A stretch of 64,000 nt of DNA from Piscinibacter defluvii (GTDB taxonomy: Bacteria > Pseudomonadota > Gammaproteobacteria > Burkholderiales > Burkholderiaceae_C): positions 248,001 to 312,000 of the forward strand of contig NZ_RCHJ01000006.1 in assembly GCF_004011805.1 (NCBI RefSeq). The letters run 5' to 3'. Position numbers and translations under genes: made by a program. The notes beneath the pieces were generated by a model. The model did no database searches, was not told the DNA's origin, and saw nothing but the letters and a program-made list of their open reading frames with translations. This document shows positions 55,401 to 63,458 of the stretch, one piece after another; within the stretch, counting starts at the first letter, position 1; every line of letters begins with the position of its first letter.

Positions 55401-56490
55401 ACGCGGGCCGTCGGCCGCCGCGCTGCTGCCGGCCCTGCTGGCCGCACTGACGCTGGTCAGCGGCCTGGCCGGCGGCCTGGCTCGGCTCGGTCTGGACCTG
55501 CTGCCCGAGCGGGCCAGCGCGCCGCTCGCGCTGCATGGCGCGCTGCTGGTGTGCGGCTTCTTCGGCCTGGTGATCTCGCTCGAGCGTGCGGTGGCGCTGC
55601 GGCGCGGCATCGTCTGGGCCGCCCCGGCGCTGGCCGCGGCCGGCAGCCTGGCCGCGCTGGTGCTGCAGCCCGGGCTGGCGGCCGTGCTGTGGCTGCTTGC
55701 CGCGCTGGTGCTGGGCGCGGCCTACGTCGGCGTCTGGTGGCGCGAACGCGCGCTGCACACCGCCGTCGAGGGCGCCGGCGCGTTCGCCTGGGCCGGCGGC
55801 ACGCTGCTGTGGCTGGCCGACCGGCCGTTCGAGACCGTGGTGGCCTGGTGGTGCTCCTTCCTCGTGCTGACCATCGCCGGCGAGCGCCGCGAGCTGGCGC
55901 GCTTCGTGCCGCTGTCGGCCTTCGCACGGCGTGCCTACGGGGCCGCGATGGCGCTGCACGGCCTGGGGCTGCTGGGCCTCGCCGCGGGCGTGCCGGGCGC
56001 CGGCGCGCTGTGGTGGCTGGCGCAGCTCGCGCTGGCGGCCTGGCTGTGGCGCTTCGACCTCGCGGTGCGCCCCGGCCTCGTGCGCACCGGCTGGACGCTG
56101 CACACCGCGCGCTGCCTGCGCCTGGGCTACGCCTGGCTGGTGCTGGCGGCGCTCTGGGGCCTGGCCGGCCTGGCGCGGGGTGCGGCCTTCGGCGCCAGCG
56201 GGCCGCTGCACATGCTGCTGCTCGGCTTCGTGTTCGCGATGGTGTTCGGCCATGCGCCGATCGTGCTGCCGGCGCTGCTGCGCCTGCGCCTGGCGGCGCC
56301 GGGCTTCCGGCCGTTCGCGCCGGTGCTGCTGATGAGTGCGGCGGTGGCGCTGCGCGCCCTGGCCGAGCTGCTGCAGCAGGCCACGCTGCGCAGCGTGGCG
56401 GGGGCGCTGCAGGCGCTGGCGATCGTGGCCTTCGCGGCGCTGATGCTCAGCCGGGTGGAGCGTCGCACGCCAGCACCGCCGCCCCGCTGA
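55387..56490 (+). CDS. Polytopic membrane protein linked to nnrS, unknown function
   Basis: A 367-residue protein with about ten to twelve hydrophobic helices, rich in Leu, Ala and Trp. Histidines sit in or near helices (LALHGALLVCGFFGLVISLER, LHTARCLRLGYAW, LHMLLLGFVFAMVFGHAPIVLPALLRL), as in heme- or copper-binding membrane proteins. The C-terminal histidine run resembles the end of NnrS, so it may be a distant relative. Function is unknown. It overlaps the DUF59 gene and shares its FNR-type control. Confidence 0.8.
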   Translation: MTKAERGPSAAALLPALLAALTLVSGLAGGLARLGLDLLPERASAPLALHGALLVCGFFGLVISLERAVALRRGIVWAAPALAAAGSLAALVLQPGLAAVLWLLAALVLGAAYVGVWWRERALHTAVEGAGAFAWAGGTLLWLADRPFETVVAWWCSFLVLTIAGERRELARFVPLSAFARRAYGAAMALHGLGLLGLAAGVPGAGALWWLAQLALAAWLWRFDLAVRPGLVRTGWTLHTARCLRLGYAWLVLAALWGLAGLARGAAFGASGPLHMLLLGFVFAMVFGHAPIVLPALLRLRLAAPGFRPFAPVLLMSAAVALRALAELLQQATLRSVAGALQALAIVAFAALMLSRVERRTPAPPPR

Positions 56491-57451
56491 GCTGCCCGGC
56501 GCGCAGGTCGGCGAGTGCGCGGTTCGCGTCGGCCAGCGGGTACGGCACCGCGTGCACCCGCAGCGGGATCTCGCCCGCGACGCGCAGGAAGGCCTCGCCG
56601 TCGGCGCGTGTCAGGTTGGCCACCGAGACCAGGCGCCGCTCGCCCCAGAGGATCGAATACGGGAACGACGGGATGTCGCTCATGTGGATGCCGGCGCACA
56701 CCACCGTGCCACCCGGCCGCACGGCACGCAGCGCCAGGGGCACCAGCGCTCCGACCGGCGCGAAGATCAGTGCGGCATCGAGCACGAAGGGCGCCGCCTC
56801 GTCCGAGCCGCCGGCCCAGGCCACGCCGAGCGCGCGCGCGAGCTGCTGCGCGGCATGGTCGCCGGGGCGCGTGAAGGCGGCCAGCTCGCGGCCCTGCGCC
56901 ACGGCCACCTGCGCGATCAGGTGCGCCGCCGCGCCGAAGCCGTACAGGCCCAGCCGCGGCGCCTCGCCCGCCATCGCATGGGCGCGCCAGCCGATCAGCC
57001 CGGCGCACAGCAGCGGCGCGGCCTCGGCGTCGCTGTAGCGCTCGGGCAGGCGGAACACGTAGCGGGCATCGGCCACCACCTGCTGCGCGTAGCCGCCGCG
57101 GATCTGCCAGCCGGTGAAGCGCGCGTTCTCGCACAGGTTCTCGCGCCCGGCGCGGCACGGCGCGCACTCGCCGCAGGTCCAGCCCAGCCAGGGCACGCCG
57201 ACGCGCTCGCCGATCGCCAGGCCGGTCACGCCCTCGCCCAGCGCCGCGACGCGGCCGACGATCTCGTGCCCCGGCACCACCGGGTGGCCGGGAAACGCGA
57301 GCTCGCCGTCGACGATGTGCAGGTCGGTGCGGCACACGCCGCAGCAGCTCACCGCGATGCGCACCTGGCCCGGCGCCGGCTCGGGCAGCCGCTCGTGCAG
57401 CACCTGCTGCAGCGGCCGGCCCGGCGCATCGAGCTGCATCGATGCCCACAT
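56447..57451 (-). CDS. Zinc-dependent alcohol dehydrogenase family protein
   Basis: A 334-residue medium-chain dehydrogenase. Catalytic zinc ligands are in CCGVCRTDLH and GHPVVPGHEIVG; four structural-zinc cysteines are in CGECAPCRAGRENLC. The cofactor domain has LGLYGFGAAAHLIAQVAVAQG, where the usual GxGxxG is changed to GFGAAA. Similar proteins are annotated as alcohol dehydrogenases of the AdhP/YjgB type; the substrate is unknown. The last 44 bases overlap the convergent membrane-protein gene. Confidence 0.88.
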   Translation of the reverse strand: MWASMQLDAPGRPLQQVLHERLPEPAPGQVRIAVSCCGVCRTDLHIVDGELAFPGHPVVPGHEIVGRVAALGEGVTGLAIGERVGVPWLGWTCGECAPCRAGRENLCENARFTGWQIRGGYAQQVVADARYVFRLPERYSDAEAAPLLCAGLIGWRAHAMAGEAPRLGLYGFGAAAHLIAQVAVAQGRELAAFTRPGDHAAQQLARALGVAWAGGSDEAAPFVLDAALIFAPVGALVPLALRAVRPGGTVVCAGIHMSDIPSFPYSILWGERRLVSVANLTRADGEAFLRVAGEIPLRVHAVPYPLADANRALADLRAGQLSGAAVLACDAPPG

Positions 57452-57465
57452 GGCACGACAACCCG

Positions 57466-58704
57466 TCAGGCCGGCACCGCCGCGTTCACCGTCAGCAGCC
57501 GCTCCATCAGCTCGCGCACGCTGCGGATCTGGTCGCCGAAGGGCAGCGCCCCGGCGCCGCGGAAGAACAGGCCCTTCTTCACGTCGCCGCGCAGCGCGGC
57601 GGCGAGCTGGTTGTCGATGCAGAACTGGCCCCAGCCCTTGAGGCCGTCGCGCAGGCCGCATTGCGCCAGGCAGTCGAAGGCCTTGGTGCAGCGCGACTTG
57701 GCATGCACCACGGCCTGCAGCTTGTCCTCGATCTTCAGGTAGGCGCGCAGCCAGGGCGTGGCCACCGCACGCGCCGGCAGGCCGGCGACGCTGGTGAACT
57801 CGACCATGTCCTCGTCCTTCGCCGCGGCCAGCACCTGCTTGAAGGCCTCGCTCGCGTCGCCTTCTTCGGTGACGGCGAACGGCGTGCCGAGCTGCACCGC
57901 GGCCGCGCCGAGCGACTGCAGCCGCGCGATGTCCGCATGCGTGCGGATGCCGCCGGCGGCGATCAGCGGGATCTCGCGTTCGATGCCGGCGCTCCGGAGG
58001 AACTCGCGCGAGGCCGGGATCACGTTCTCGAAGTCGAAACGCGGGTCGCCCAGGTCGGCGATCTTCGCCGCGCCCAGGTGCCCGCCGGCCAGGCGCGGAT
58101 GCTCGATCACGATCGCGTCGGGCAGGCGCTTCTTGCGCTCCCATTTCTTGACGATCAGCTGCACGCCGCGCGCGTCCGACAGGATGGGCACCAGCATGGC
58201 CTGCGGGTGCTCGGCCGCGAGGTCCGGCAGGTCCAGCGGCAGGCCGGCGCCGACCACCACCGCGTCGATGCCGCACTCCAGCGCCTTCTTCACCGAGGCG
58301 GCGTACTCGGCCACCGCGCGCATCACGTTGATGGCCAGCAGGCCGCGGCCCTGCGAGCGCTCGCGCGCCAGCGCGATCTCGCGCCCGATGGCCTCGAGGT
58401 TGGCCGCGTCGATGGCCGCCTTGGCCACCGCGTCGCCGCCGGGCACGGTGGCCAGGCCCTGGGTGCGTTCCATCAGGTCCGGGTGGTGGCGGCGCAGGTC
58501 GACCGAGGAGATCGTGCCCACGCCGCCGAGCGCGGCCACGCTGCCGGCCAGCTTGTGCGCCGACACGCCCACGCCCATGCCGCCCTGCACGATGGGCAGC
58601 AGGCGGCGCCCGCGCAGCACCAGCGGCGCGAGACCGCTGCGCTCCAGCAGCGCCGCCAGGCGCGGTTCGATGGCGTCGACGACGCCGGGCAGCAAGGGTG
58701 GCAT
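57466..58704 (-). CDS. Nitronate monooxygenase-like flavin oxidoreductase
   Basis: A 412-residue TIM-barrel FMN enzyme with RLLPIVQGGMGVGVSAHKLAGSVAALGGVGTIS in form at residues 28-60, DAVVVGAGLPLDLPDL, EIPLIAAGGIRTHADIARLQSLGAAAVQLGTPF in form near 265-297, and a cysteine-rich C-terminus (CTKAFDCLAQCGLRDGL). The extra C-terminal part is seen in a nitronate-monooxygenase-like subfamily. The substrate is not known. GGAGG precedes the ATG. It lies 14 bases from the zinc dehydrogenase gene on the same strand. Confidence 0.88.
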   Translation of the reverse strand: MPPLLPGVVDAIEPRLAALLERSGLAPLVLRGRRLLPIVQGGMGVGVSAHKLAGSVAALGGVGTISSVDLRRHHPDLMERTQGLATVPGGDAVAKAAIDAANLEAIGREIALARERSQGRGLLAINVMRAVAEYAASVKKALECGIDAVVVGAGLPLDLPDLAAEHPQAMLVPILSDARGVQLIVKKWERKKRLPDAIVIEHPRLAGGHLGAAKIADLGDPRFDFENVIPASREFLRSAGIEREIPLIAAGGIRTHADIARLQSLGAAAVQLGTPFAVTEEGDASEAFKQVLAAAKDEDMVEFTSVAGLPARAVATPWLRAYLKIEDKLQAVVHAKSRCTKAFDCLAQCGLRDGLKGWGQFCIDNQLAAALRGDVKKGLFFRGAGALPFGDQIRSVRELMERLLTVNAAVPA

Positions 58705-58814
58705 GGACAATCCTCCAGCCTGCGACTGTCGGGCTCCGCGGCGGCCGGCCGCTTGACCTCGCGCAACCCGCAGCCGCTTGGGCTCACCGGCCGCGTGACG
58801 AAACGAACACCACA

Positions 58815-59513
58815 ATGCGCGGCAGCATGAAGCCCCCCGCTCCCCTGCCGCTCTGGCCGCTGGCGCTGCTGGCGGCGCTGCTGCCGCTGGCCGGCACGGC
58901 GCTGGCCTTCGTGCTCTCGGTGCGGCTCGGCCTGATCCCGGACTGCAACCCCTTCCTCGACGGCTGCGTGTCGATCAGTCGCGCCGGGCGCCACGGCCTG
59001 CCGAACATCCTGTTCCGCGCCCTGCTGCTGCCCGCCGCGGTGCTGCAGGCGCTGTGCTGGATGCTGTGCACGCCCTGGCTGCACACCCTGGGCCGCGGTG
59101 CCACGCGCACGGCGCGCGTGCTGCCCTGGCTCGGCCTGGCGGCGGGCATCTGCCTGGTGCTGTACGGCAGCTTCCTCGGCACCGAGGGCGAGGGCTACCG
59201 CTTCATGCGCCGCTACGGCACCGCGCTGTACTTCGGGCTCACCTGCATCGGCATGCTGCTGCTCGCGCAGGCGGTGCGGCAGGCCCAGGTGCACGGCGTC
59301 GCGCTCGCCCTGCTGCTGCCCTGCGCCGGGCTGCCGCTGCTCGGTCTCGCGCATGTGCTGCTGCCGCTGGTCTGGCACGACCCGGCGGCCAAGGACGTGC
59401 TGGAGAACGTCACCGAGTGGTGGGGCGGCGCGCTGTTCACGGCCTTCTTCGGGGCGCTTGCCTGGGGCTGGTGGCGCACACGCTTCCGCCTGCGGCCGGA
59501 AGCCGCACCCTGA
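58815..59513 (+). CDS. Membrane protein, possibly Frag1/DRAM-like
   Basis: A 232-residue protein with about six hydrophobic segments and a conserved-looking extracytoplasmic loop after the first helix (LIPDCNPFLDGCVSISRAGRHGLPNILFRALL in form, residues 38-69). That loop suggests a Frag1/DRAM/Sfk1-type protein, but the match is loose and function unknown. ATG at 58827 is an alternative start. It is divergent from the flavin oxidoreductase. Confidence 0.7.
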   Translation: MRGSMKPPAPLPLWPLALLAALLPLAGTALAFVLSVRLGLIPDCNPFLDGCVSISRAGRHGLPNILFRALLLPAAVLQALCWMLCTPWLHTLGRGATRTARVLPWLGLAAGICLVLYGSFLGTEGEGYRFMRRYGTALYFGLTCIGMLLLAQAVRQAQVHGVALALLLPCAGLPLLGLAHVLLPLVWHDPAAKDVLENVTEWWGGALFTAFFGALAWGWWRTRFRLRPEAAP

Positions 59514-60125
59514 TCAGGTCAGCGAGCCGAGCTGCCACAGCGCGAAGCCGGCCAGCACCGTCGCGCTGGCGAGGTTGACACGCCGGCGCCAGCGCGCGTC
59601 GAAGCGCTCGCGCAGGTGCCCCACCGCGGTGGAGAGGAACAGCCACCACAGCGCCGAGCCGAGCAGCACGCCGAGCACCATCGTGCCCGGCGCGCTGACC
59701 GTGCTGCGCCCGGCCAGCGTGCCGAACACGGCGATGAAGGAGAAGATCGTCGCCGGGTTGGAGAGCGTCAGCACGAAGGTGGTGGCGAAGTACTGCCAGC
59801 CGTTGCGCGCCGGCGCGGCCTGCGCGGCGCGTTCGGCCGCCGGCGCACGCACCAGGCCCCAGGCCATCCAGAGCAGGAACGCGGCGCCGAACAGCGCCAG
59901 CGGCACGCGCGCGGCGACCAGCGCACCGATCAGCCAGCTCACGCCGTAGGCGCCGACGGCGCCGTACACCGCATCGGCCGCGGCCGCGCCGAGCCCGGTG
60001 GCCAGCCCGGCGCGCGGGCCATGCTCGAGGCTGCGCTGGATGGTCAGCAGCCCGATCGGGCCGACCGGCGCGGCGATCGACAGGCCGATCAGCAGCGCGG
60101 AGGCGAACACGGCGAGCAGGTCCAT
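59514..60125 (-). CDS. LysE family exporter
   Basis: A 203-residue inner-membrane protein with six hydrophobic segments. The family start is clear: ALLIGLSIAAPVGPIGLLTIQRSLEHGPRAGLATGLGAAAADAVYG in form (residues 11-56), with FVLTLSNPATIFSFIAVFG further on. Such proteins export amino acids. It is divergent from an Lrp/AsnC-family gene, a classic regulator-exporter arrangement. Its stop directly abuts the end of the preceding convergent gene. Confidence 0.9.
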   Translation of the reverse strand: MDLLAVFASALLIGLSIAAPVGPIGLLTIQRSLEHGPRAGLATGLGAAAADAVYGAVGAYGVSWLIGALVAARVPLALFGAAFLLWMAWGLVRAPAAERAAQAAPARNGWQYFATTFVLTLSNPATIFSFIAVFGTLAGRSTVSAPGTMVLGVLLGSALWWLFLSTAVGHLRERFDARWRRRVNLASATVLAGFALWQLGSLT

Positions 60126-60229
60126 GAAAAGGACTGTAGGGGAGCTGCGGCCGGCGCCACAGTGCGCGATTGCGGCGATGATCGCGAACGGCCGGAGAAT
60201 TTCCGGCACCACCCCTCTCGCACCGGAAC

Positions 60230-60670
60230 ATGCAGCTCGACGCCAAGGCCTGGAAACTGCTCGCCGCGCTGCAGGCCGACGGCCGGGCCCCGCTGAAGTC
60301 GCTGGCCGCCGCGGCCGGCCTGTCGATCGCCGCCACCGCCGAGCGGCTCAAGCGCCTGCAGGAGGCCGGCGTGGTGCGCGGCATGCACGCCGACGTGGAC
60401 CCGGCGCGCGCCGGCCGGCCGGTGCAGGCCATCGTCGGCATCACCACCGCGCAGCCGCACAAGCAGGCGCTGCTGAAGGCCCTGCGCGCCCGGCCCGAGG
60501 TGCTGGAGTGCCACCACGTGACCGGCGCCGACTCCTACGTGATGACCGTGGCGGTGCCCGACATGGCGGCGCTCGAGGCCTTCCTCGGCGACATCAACCG
60601 CTGGGGCGAGACGCGCACGGCGATCGTGATGTCGACGCCGATCGCGCGGCGCGGTCTTCAGGCGCCGTGA
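60230..60670 (+). CDS. Lrp/AsnC family regulator
   Basis: A 146-residue regulator with an N-terminal winged helix (KAWKLLAALQADGRAPLKSLAAAAGLSIAATAERLKRLQEAGVV in form, residues 6-50) and a C-terminal ligand-binding RAM domain (VLECHHVTGADSYVMTVAVPDMAALEAFL). It probably controls the divergent LysE-type exporter in response to an amino acid. The end overlaps the convergent carbonic anhydrase gene by 13 bases. Confidence 0.92.
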   Translation: MQLDAKAWKLLAALQADGRAPLKSLAAAAGLSIAATAERLKRLQEAGVVRGMHADVDPARAGRPVQAIVGITTAQPHKQALLKALRARPEVLECHHVTGADSYVMTVAVPDMAALEAFLGDINRWGETRTAIVMSTPIARRGLQAP

Positions 60671-61362
60671 GGCGCCGGCGCGAAGCTCGCGTCGATCTCG
60701 TTGAACAGGGCCTCCGGCTCCGGCGCCGCGTACGGCCCGGTGCCGCTGTGCTCGGCACGCGAGGCGGGCACGAAGCCGCCCTGGCGCACGTCGAACACAT
60801 GCACCTCGCCGTCCTCGATCACGTAGTGCCAGCCATGCAGCGCGAGCCGGCCGGCGTCGACCTGGGCGCGCACCATCGGGTAGGCCATCAGGCGCTCGAG
60901 CTGCAGCACGACGGCGCGCTGCTCGGTGCGGCGCAGCGCCTCGGGCGACACCTGCACCGGCAGCACCGCCTCGCGCCCGAGCTCGAGCCAAGCGGCCAGG
61001 TTGGTGGCCTGCGCCGGCACGCCCTCGTACAGCGCGCGGATGCCGCCGCAATGGCTGTGGCCGCAGACCACGATGTGCGCGACGTTCAGGTTCAGCACCG
61101 CGAACTCGATCGCGGCGGCGGTGCCGTGGTAACCCGCTGAGCCATCGTGGGGCGGCACGAAGGCCCCGACGTTGCGCACGATGAAGAGGTCGCCGGGCCC
61201 GGTGCCCGTCAGCAGGTAGGGCACCAGGCGCGAATCGCTGCAGCCGATGAACAGGATGGTCGGGTGCTGGCCCTCGCGCACCAGGTCCTCGAACTGCTGC
61301 CGCGCCCCGGGGAAGGTCTGGTCGGTGAAGCGGCGCAGCCGCTGCAGCAACTCGTCGGGCAT
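60658..61362 (-). CDS. Beta-type carbonic anhydrase
   Basis: A 234-residue zinc enzyme interconverting CO2 and bicarbonate. Zinc ligands and active-site pair are in GCSDSRL (Cys and Asp, near residue 40) and CGHSHCGG (His and Cys, near 99). The rest follows the plant/bacterial beta-class order (DLFIVRNVGAFVPP, IEFAVLNLNVAHIVVCGH). It follows the isomerase gene by 9 bases, so it may be transcribed with the nitrate reductase operon. Confidence 0.95.
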   Translation of the reverse strand: MPDELLQRLRRFTDQTFPGARQQFEDLVREGQHPTILFIGCSDSRLVPYLLTGTGPGDLFIVRNVGAFVPPHDGSAGYHGTAAAIEFAVLNLNVAHIVVCGHSHCGGIRALYEGVPAQATNLAAWLELGREAVLPVQVSPEALRRTEQRAVVLQLERLMAYPMVRAQVDAGRLALHGWHYVIEDGEVHVFDVRQGGFVPASRAEHSGTGPYAAPEPEALFNEIDASFAPAPHGA

Positions 61363-61371
61363 GGACGGGGG

Positions 61372-62049
61372 CTACTGGACGAGCGGCGTCTGGGCACCGC
61401 CCAGCACCTGCAGGTACTGGTGCAGCGCGGTGGCGAAGGCCTGCTGGCGCAGCGCCGCCTCGACCGCGCCGCGCACCGCCTCGAAAGGCAGCGCCTCGCC
61501 CGGCTCGCGCTGCAGCACCTCGACCACATGCAGGCCGAAGCGGCTGTGCACCAGGCGCGGCAGCACGCCGACCTCGGCGTGGCCGAAGACCTCGCGCGCG
61601 AACTCGGGCGCGCAGTCGTCGGCCACGAGCCAGCCGAGCTCGCCGCCCTGCGCGCCGCTCGGGCAGTTGGACAGCTCGCGCGCCGCGGCCGCGAAGGCCT
61701 CGCCGGGTTGCCCATCGTGGCAGCGCAGCTCGAGCAGGCAGGCCTCGGCACGGCGCCGCAGCGCGGCCACGTCCACGCCCGGCGTCACCGCGAACAGCAC
61801 GTGGCGCAACTGCACCCGCTCGCCGCGGCTGTAGCGCGCCGCGTGCGCCGCATGGTGGCGCCGGCAGGCCTCTTCGCTCGGCGCGGGCACCTGCACCGCG
61901 CGGTCGATCAGGGTCTCGATGGCCCGGGTGGCCGCGGCGCTGATCACGCCGTCCGCGGCGGGCGGGTCGGCCGCGTCGAGCAGGCCGGCGCGGATCGCCT
62001 CCTGGCGCAACAGCTCGGTGCAGTGGTCGATCGAATCGTGCTTGTCCAT
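61372..62049 (-). CDS. Parvulin-type peptidyl-prolyl isomerase of the nar operon
   Basis: A 225-residue protein with no signal peptide, so cytoplasmic. Residues about 85-190 form the rotamase (PpiC/parvulin) domain with VQLRHVLFAVTPGVD, FAAAARELSNCPSGAQGGELGWL and SRFGLHVVEVLQRE. The helical N-terminal part resembles NifM-like isomerases. It starts one base after the narI stop. Isomerases are encoded after narI in several denitrifying Pseudomonas and may assist nitrate reductase maturation. Confidence 0.9.
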   Translation of the reverse strand: MDKHDSIDHCTELLRQEAIRAGLLDAADPPAADGVISAAATRAIETLIDRAVQVPAPSEEACRRHHAAHAARYSRGERVQLRHVLFAVTPGVDVAALRRRAEACLLELRCHDGQPGEAFAAAARELSNCPSGAQGGELGWLVADDCAPEFAREVFGHAEVGVLPRLVHSRFGLHVVEVLQREPGEALPFEAVRGAVEAALRQQAFATALHQYLQVLGGAQTPLVQ

Positions 62050-62050
62050 G

Positions 62051-62758
62051 TCAGCGCCCCGTCGGCAGGTTCAGTCGCCGCGCCCGCACCACCTGGTAGG
62101 GCCGCACCAGGTAGGCCAGCGTGCCGAAGCCGCTCCACACGTGCACCAGGCGGGTGAACGGGAAGATCAGGAAGATCGTCATGCCGAGCACCATGTGGGC
62201 GCGGAACACCGGGCCGACGCCGGCCATCAGTTCGGCCGCGCCGCCGCGGAAGGTGGCGATGCGCTGCGCCCATTCGGCCAGCACCAGCATCATGCTGCCG
62301 TCCAGGTGCTGGGCCGACAGCGGCACCGTCGCCAGCCCGAGCGCGAACTGCAGCCACAGCAGCACCAGCAGCACGATGTCGCTGGTCCTGCTGGTGGCGC
62401 GGATGCGTGCGTCGGCCAGGCGCCGGTGCAGCAGCAGCGTGAGCCCGACGATGCCGAGCACGCCGAAGATGCCGCCCGAGACCATCGCCAGCAGCTGCTT
62501 GGCGCCGGCCGAGAGGAAGGGCTCGTAGACGAAGTGCGGCGTCAGCATGCCGAACGTGTGGCCGAACAGCAGGAACAGGATGCCGAGGTGGAACAGGTTG
62601 CTGCCCCACTTGAGCTGGCCGGCGCGCAGCAGCTGCGACGAGTCGCTCTTCCAGGTGTACTGGTCGCGGTCGAAGCGCAGCAGGCTGCCGAGCAGGAACA
62701 CCGCGAGGCAGAGGTAGGGGTAGACGCCGAACAGCAGCGTGTCGAGCCAGGCCTTCAT
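62051..62758 (-). CDS. narI: Respiratory nitrate reductase gamma subunit NarI
   Basis: The 235-residue cytochrome b subunit anchors NarGH in the membrane and takes electrons from quinol. It has five hydrophobic helices. The heme-ligand histidines appear in pairs, His57 and His67 (SNLFHLGILFLLFGHTFG) and two in FRAHMVLGMTIFLIFPFTRLVHVWS near the C-terminus. WKSDSSQLLR is the usual loop. Its ATG overlaps the narJ stop by 4 nt (ATGA). Confidence 0.96.
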   Translation of the reverse strand: MKAWLDTLLFGVYPYLCLAVFLLGSLLRFDRDQYTWKSDSSQLLRAGQLKWGSNLFHLGILFLLFGHTFGMLTPHFVYEPFLSAGAKQLLAMVSGGIFGVLGIVGLTLLLHRRLADARIRATSRTSDIVLLVLLWLQFALGLATVPLSAQHLDGSMMLVLAEWAQRIATFRGGAAELMAGVGPVFRAHMVLGMTIFLIFPFTRLVHVWSGFGTLAYLVRPYQVVRARRLNLPTGR

Positions 62759-63456
62759 GCGTGGGCTCCTTGGGTCGGATGAGTCTGGGGGGGCTTGCGG
62801 ACGATCTGCACCGGCTGCGGCGTGCCGGGGCGGGCCTGGCCCTGGGTCGAGCAGCCGTCGAAGGCGGCCGGCTCCTCCCAGGCCTCGTCGAGCGCCGGCT
62901 CGCTCGCCACCGGCACGGCCTGCGCCTTCTCGCCGGCCAGCTCGATCACCGCGCCGAGCACGCTGGCGTACGGGCTGCCGCGCTCGAGCAGCGCGCTGAA
63001 CACCTTGGCGAGCAGGTGCGCCGTCTCGGCCAGGAACTCGCGCGCGGCGCGCGGCGCGAGCGTGGAGGCGAACTCGAGCAGCACGCACAGGTGGTCGGGC
63101 AGCTCGTCGGGGCCGAACAGCAGGCCCGCCTGCTCGTAGGTGCGGATCAGGTCGATCATCGCCGGCCCGCGATCACGCGAGTCGCCGTGCACATGCTCGA
63201 ACAGGTGCAGCGAGGTGCTGCGGCCGCGGTCGAACAGCTCGACGTAGACGGCCTCGGCCGCGAGCGGGTCGCTGGCGGCCAGGCCGTCCATCAGCGTCTC
63301 GAGTTCGGCGCGGCGCGACAAGCCCAGCGCCCGCTCGGAGCGCAGCGCCTCGCGCAGCTCGGGCAGGTGGGCACGCAGCTCGGCATCCGGGTAGGCGAGC
63401 AGCCTGGCAAGCACGCGCAAGCTCAGCCGCGCGTCGGGGGGAGCGAAGAAGTCCAT
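62755..63456 (-). CDS. narJ: Nitrate reductase assembly chaperone NarJ
   Basis: A 233-residue cytoplasmic chaperone that helps insert molybdenum cofactor and iron-sulfur clusters into NarG. The NarJ/DmsD-type helices are visible (LRVLARLLAYPDAELRAHLPELREAL, then VYVELFDRGRSTSLHLFEHVHGDSRDRGPAMIDL in form near 85-118, and YEQAGLLFGPDELPDHLCVLLEF). The C-terminal 40 residues are Pro-rich and variable. It is placed between narH and narI and overlaps narI by 4 nt. Confidence 0.96.
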   Translation of the reverse strand: MDFFAPPDARLSLRVLARLLAYPDAELRAHLPELREALRSERALGLSRRAELETLMDGLAASDPLAAEAVYVELFDRGRSTSLHLFEHVHGDSRDRGPAMIDLIRTYEQAGLLFGPDELPDHLCVLLEFASTLAPRAAREFLAETAHLLAKVFSALLERGSPYASVLGAVIELAGEKAQAVPVASEPALDEAWEEPAAFDGCSTQGQARPGTPQPVQIVRKPPQTHPTQGAHA

Positions 63457-63458
63457 GC

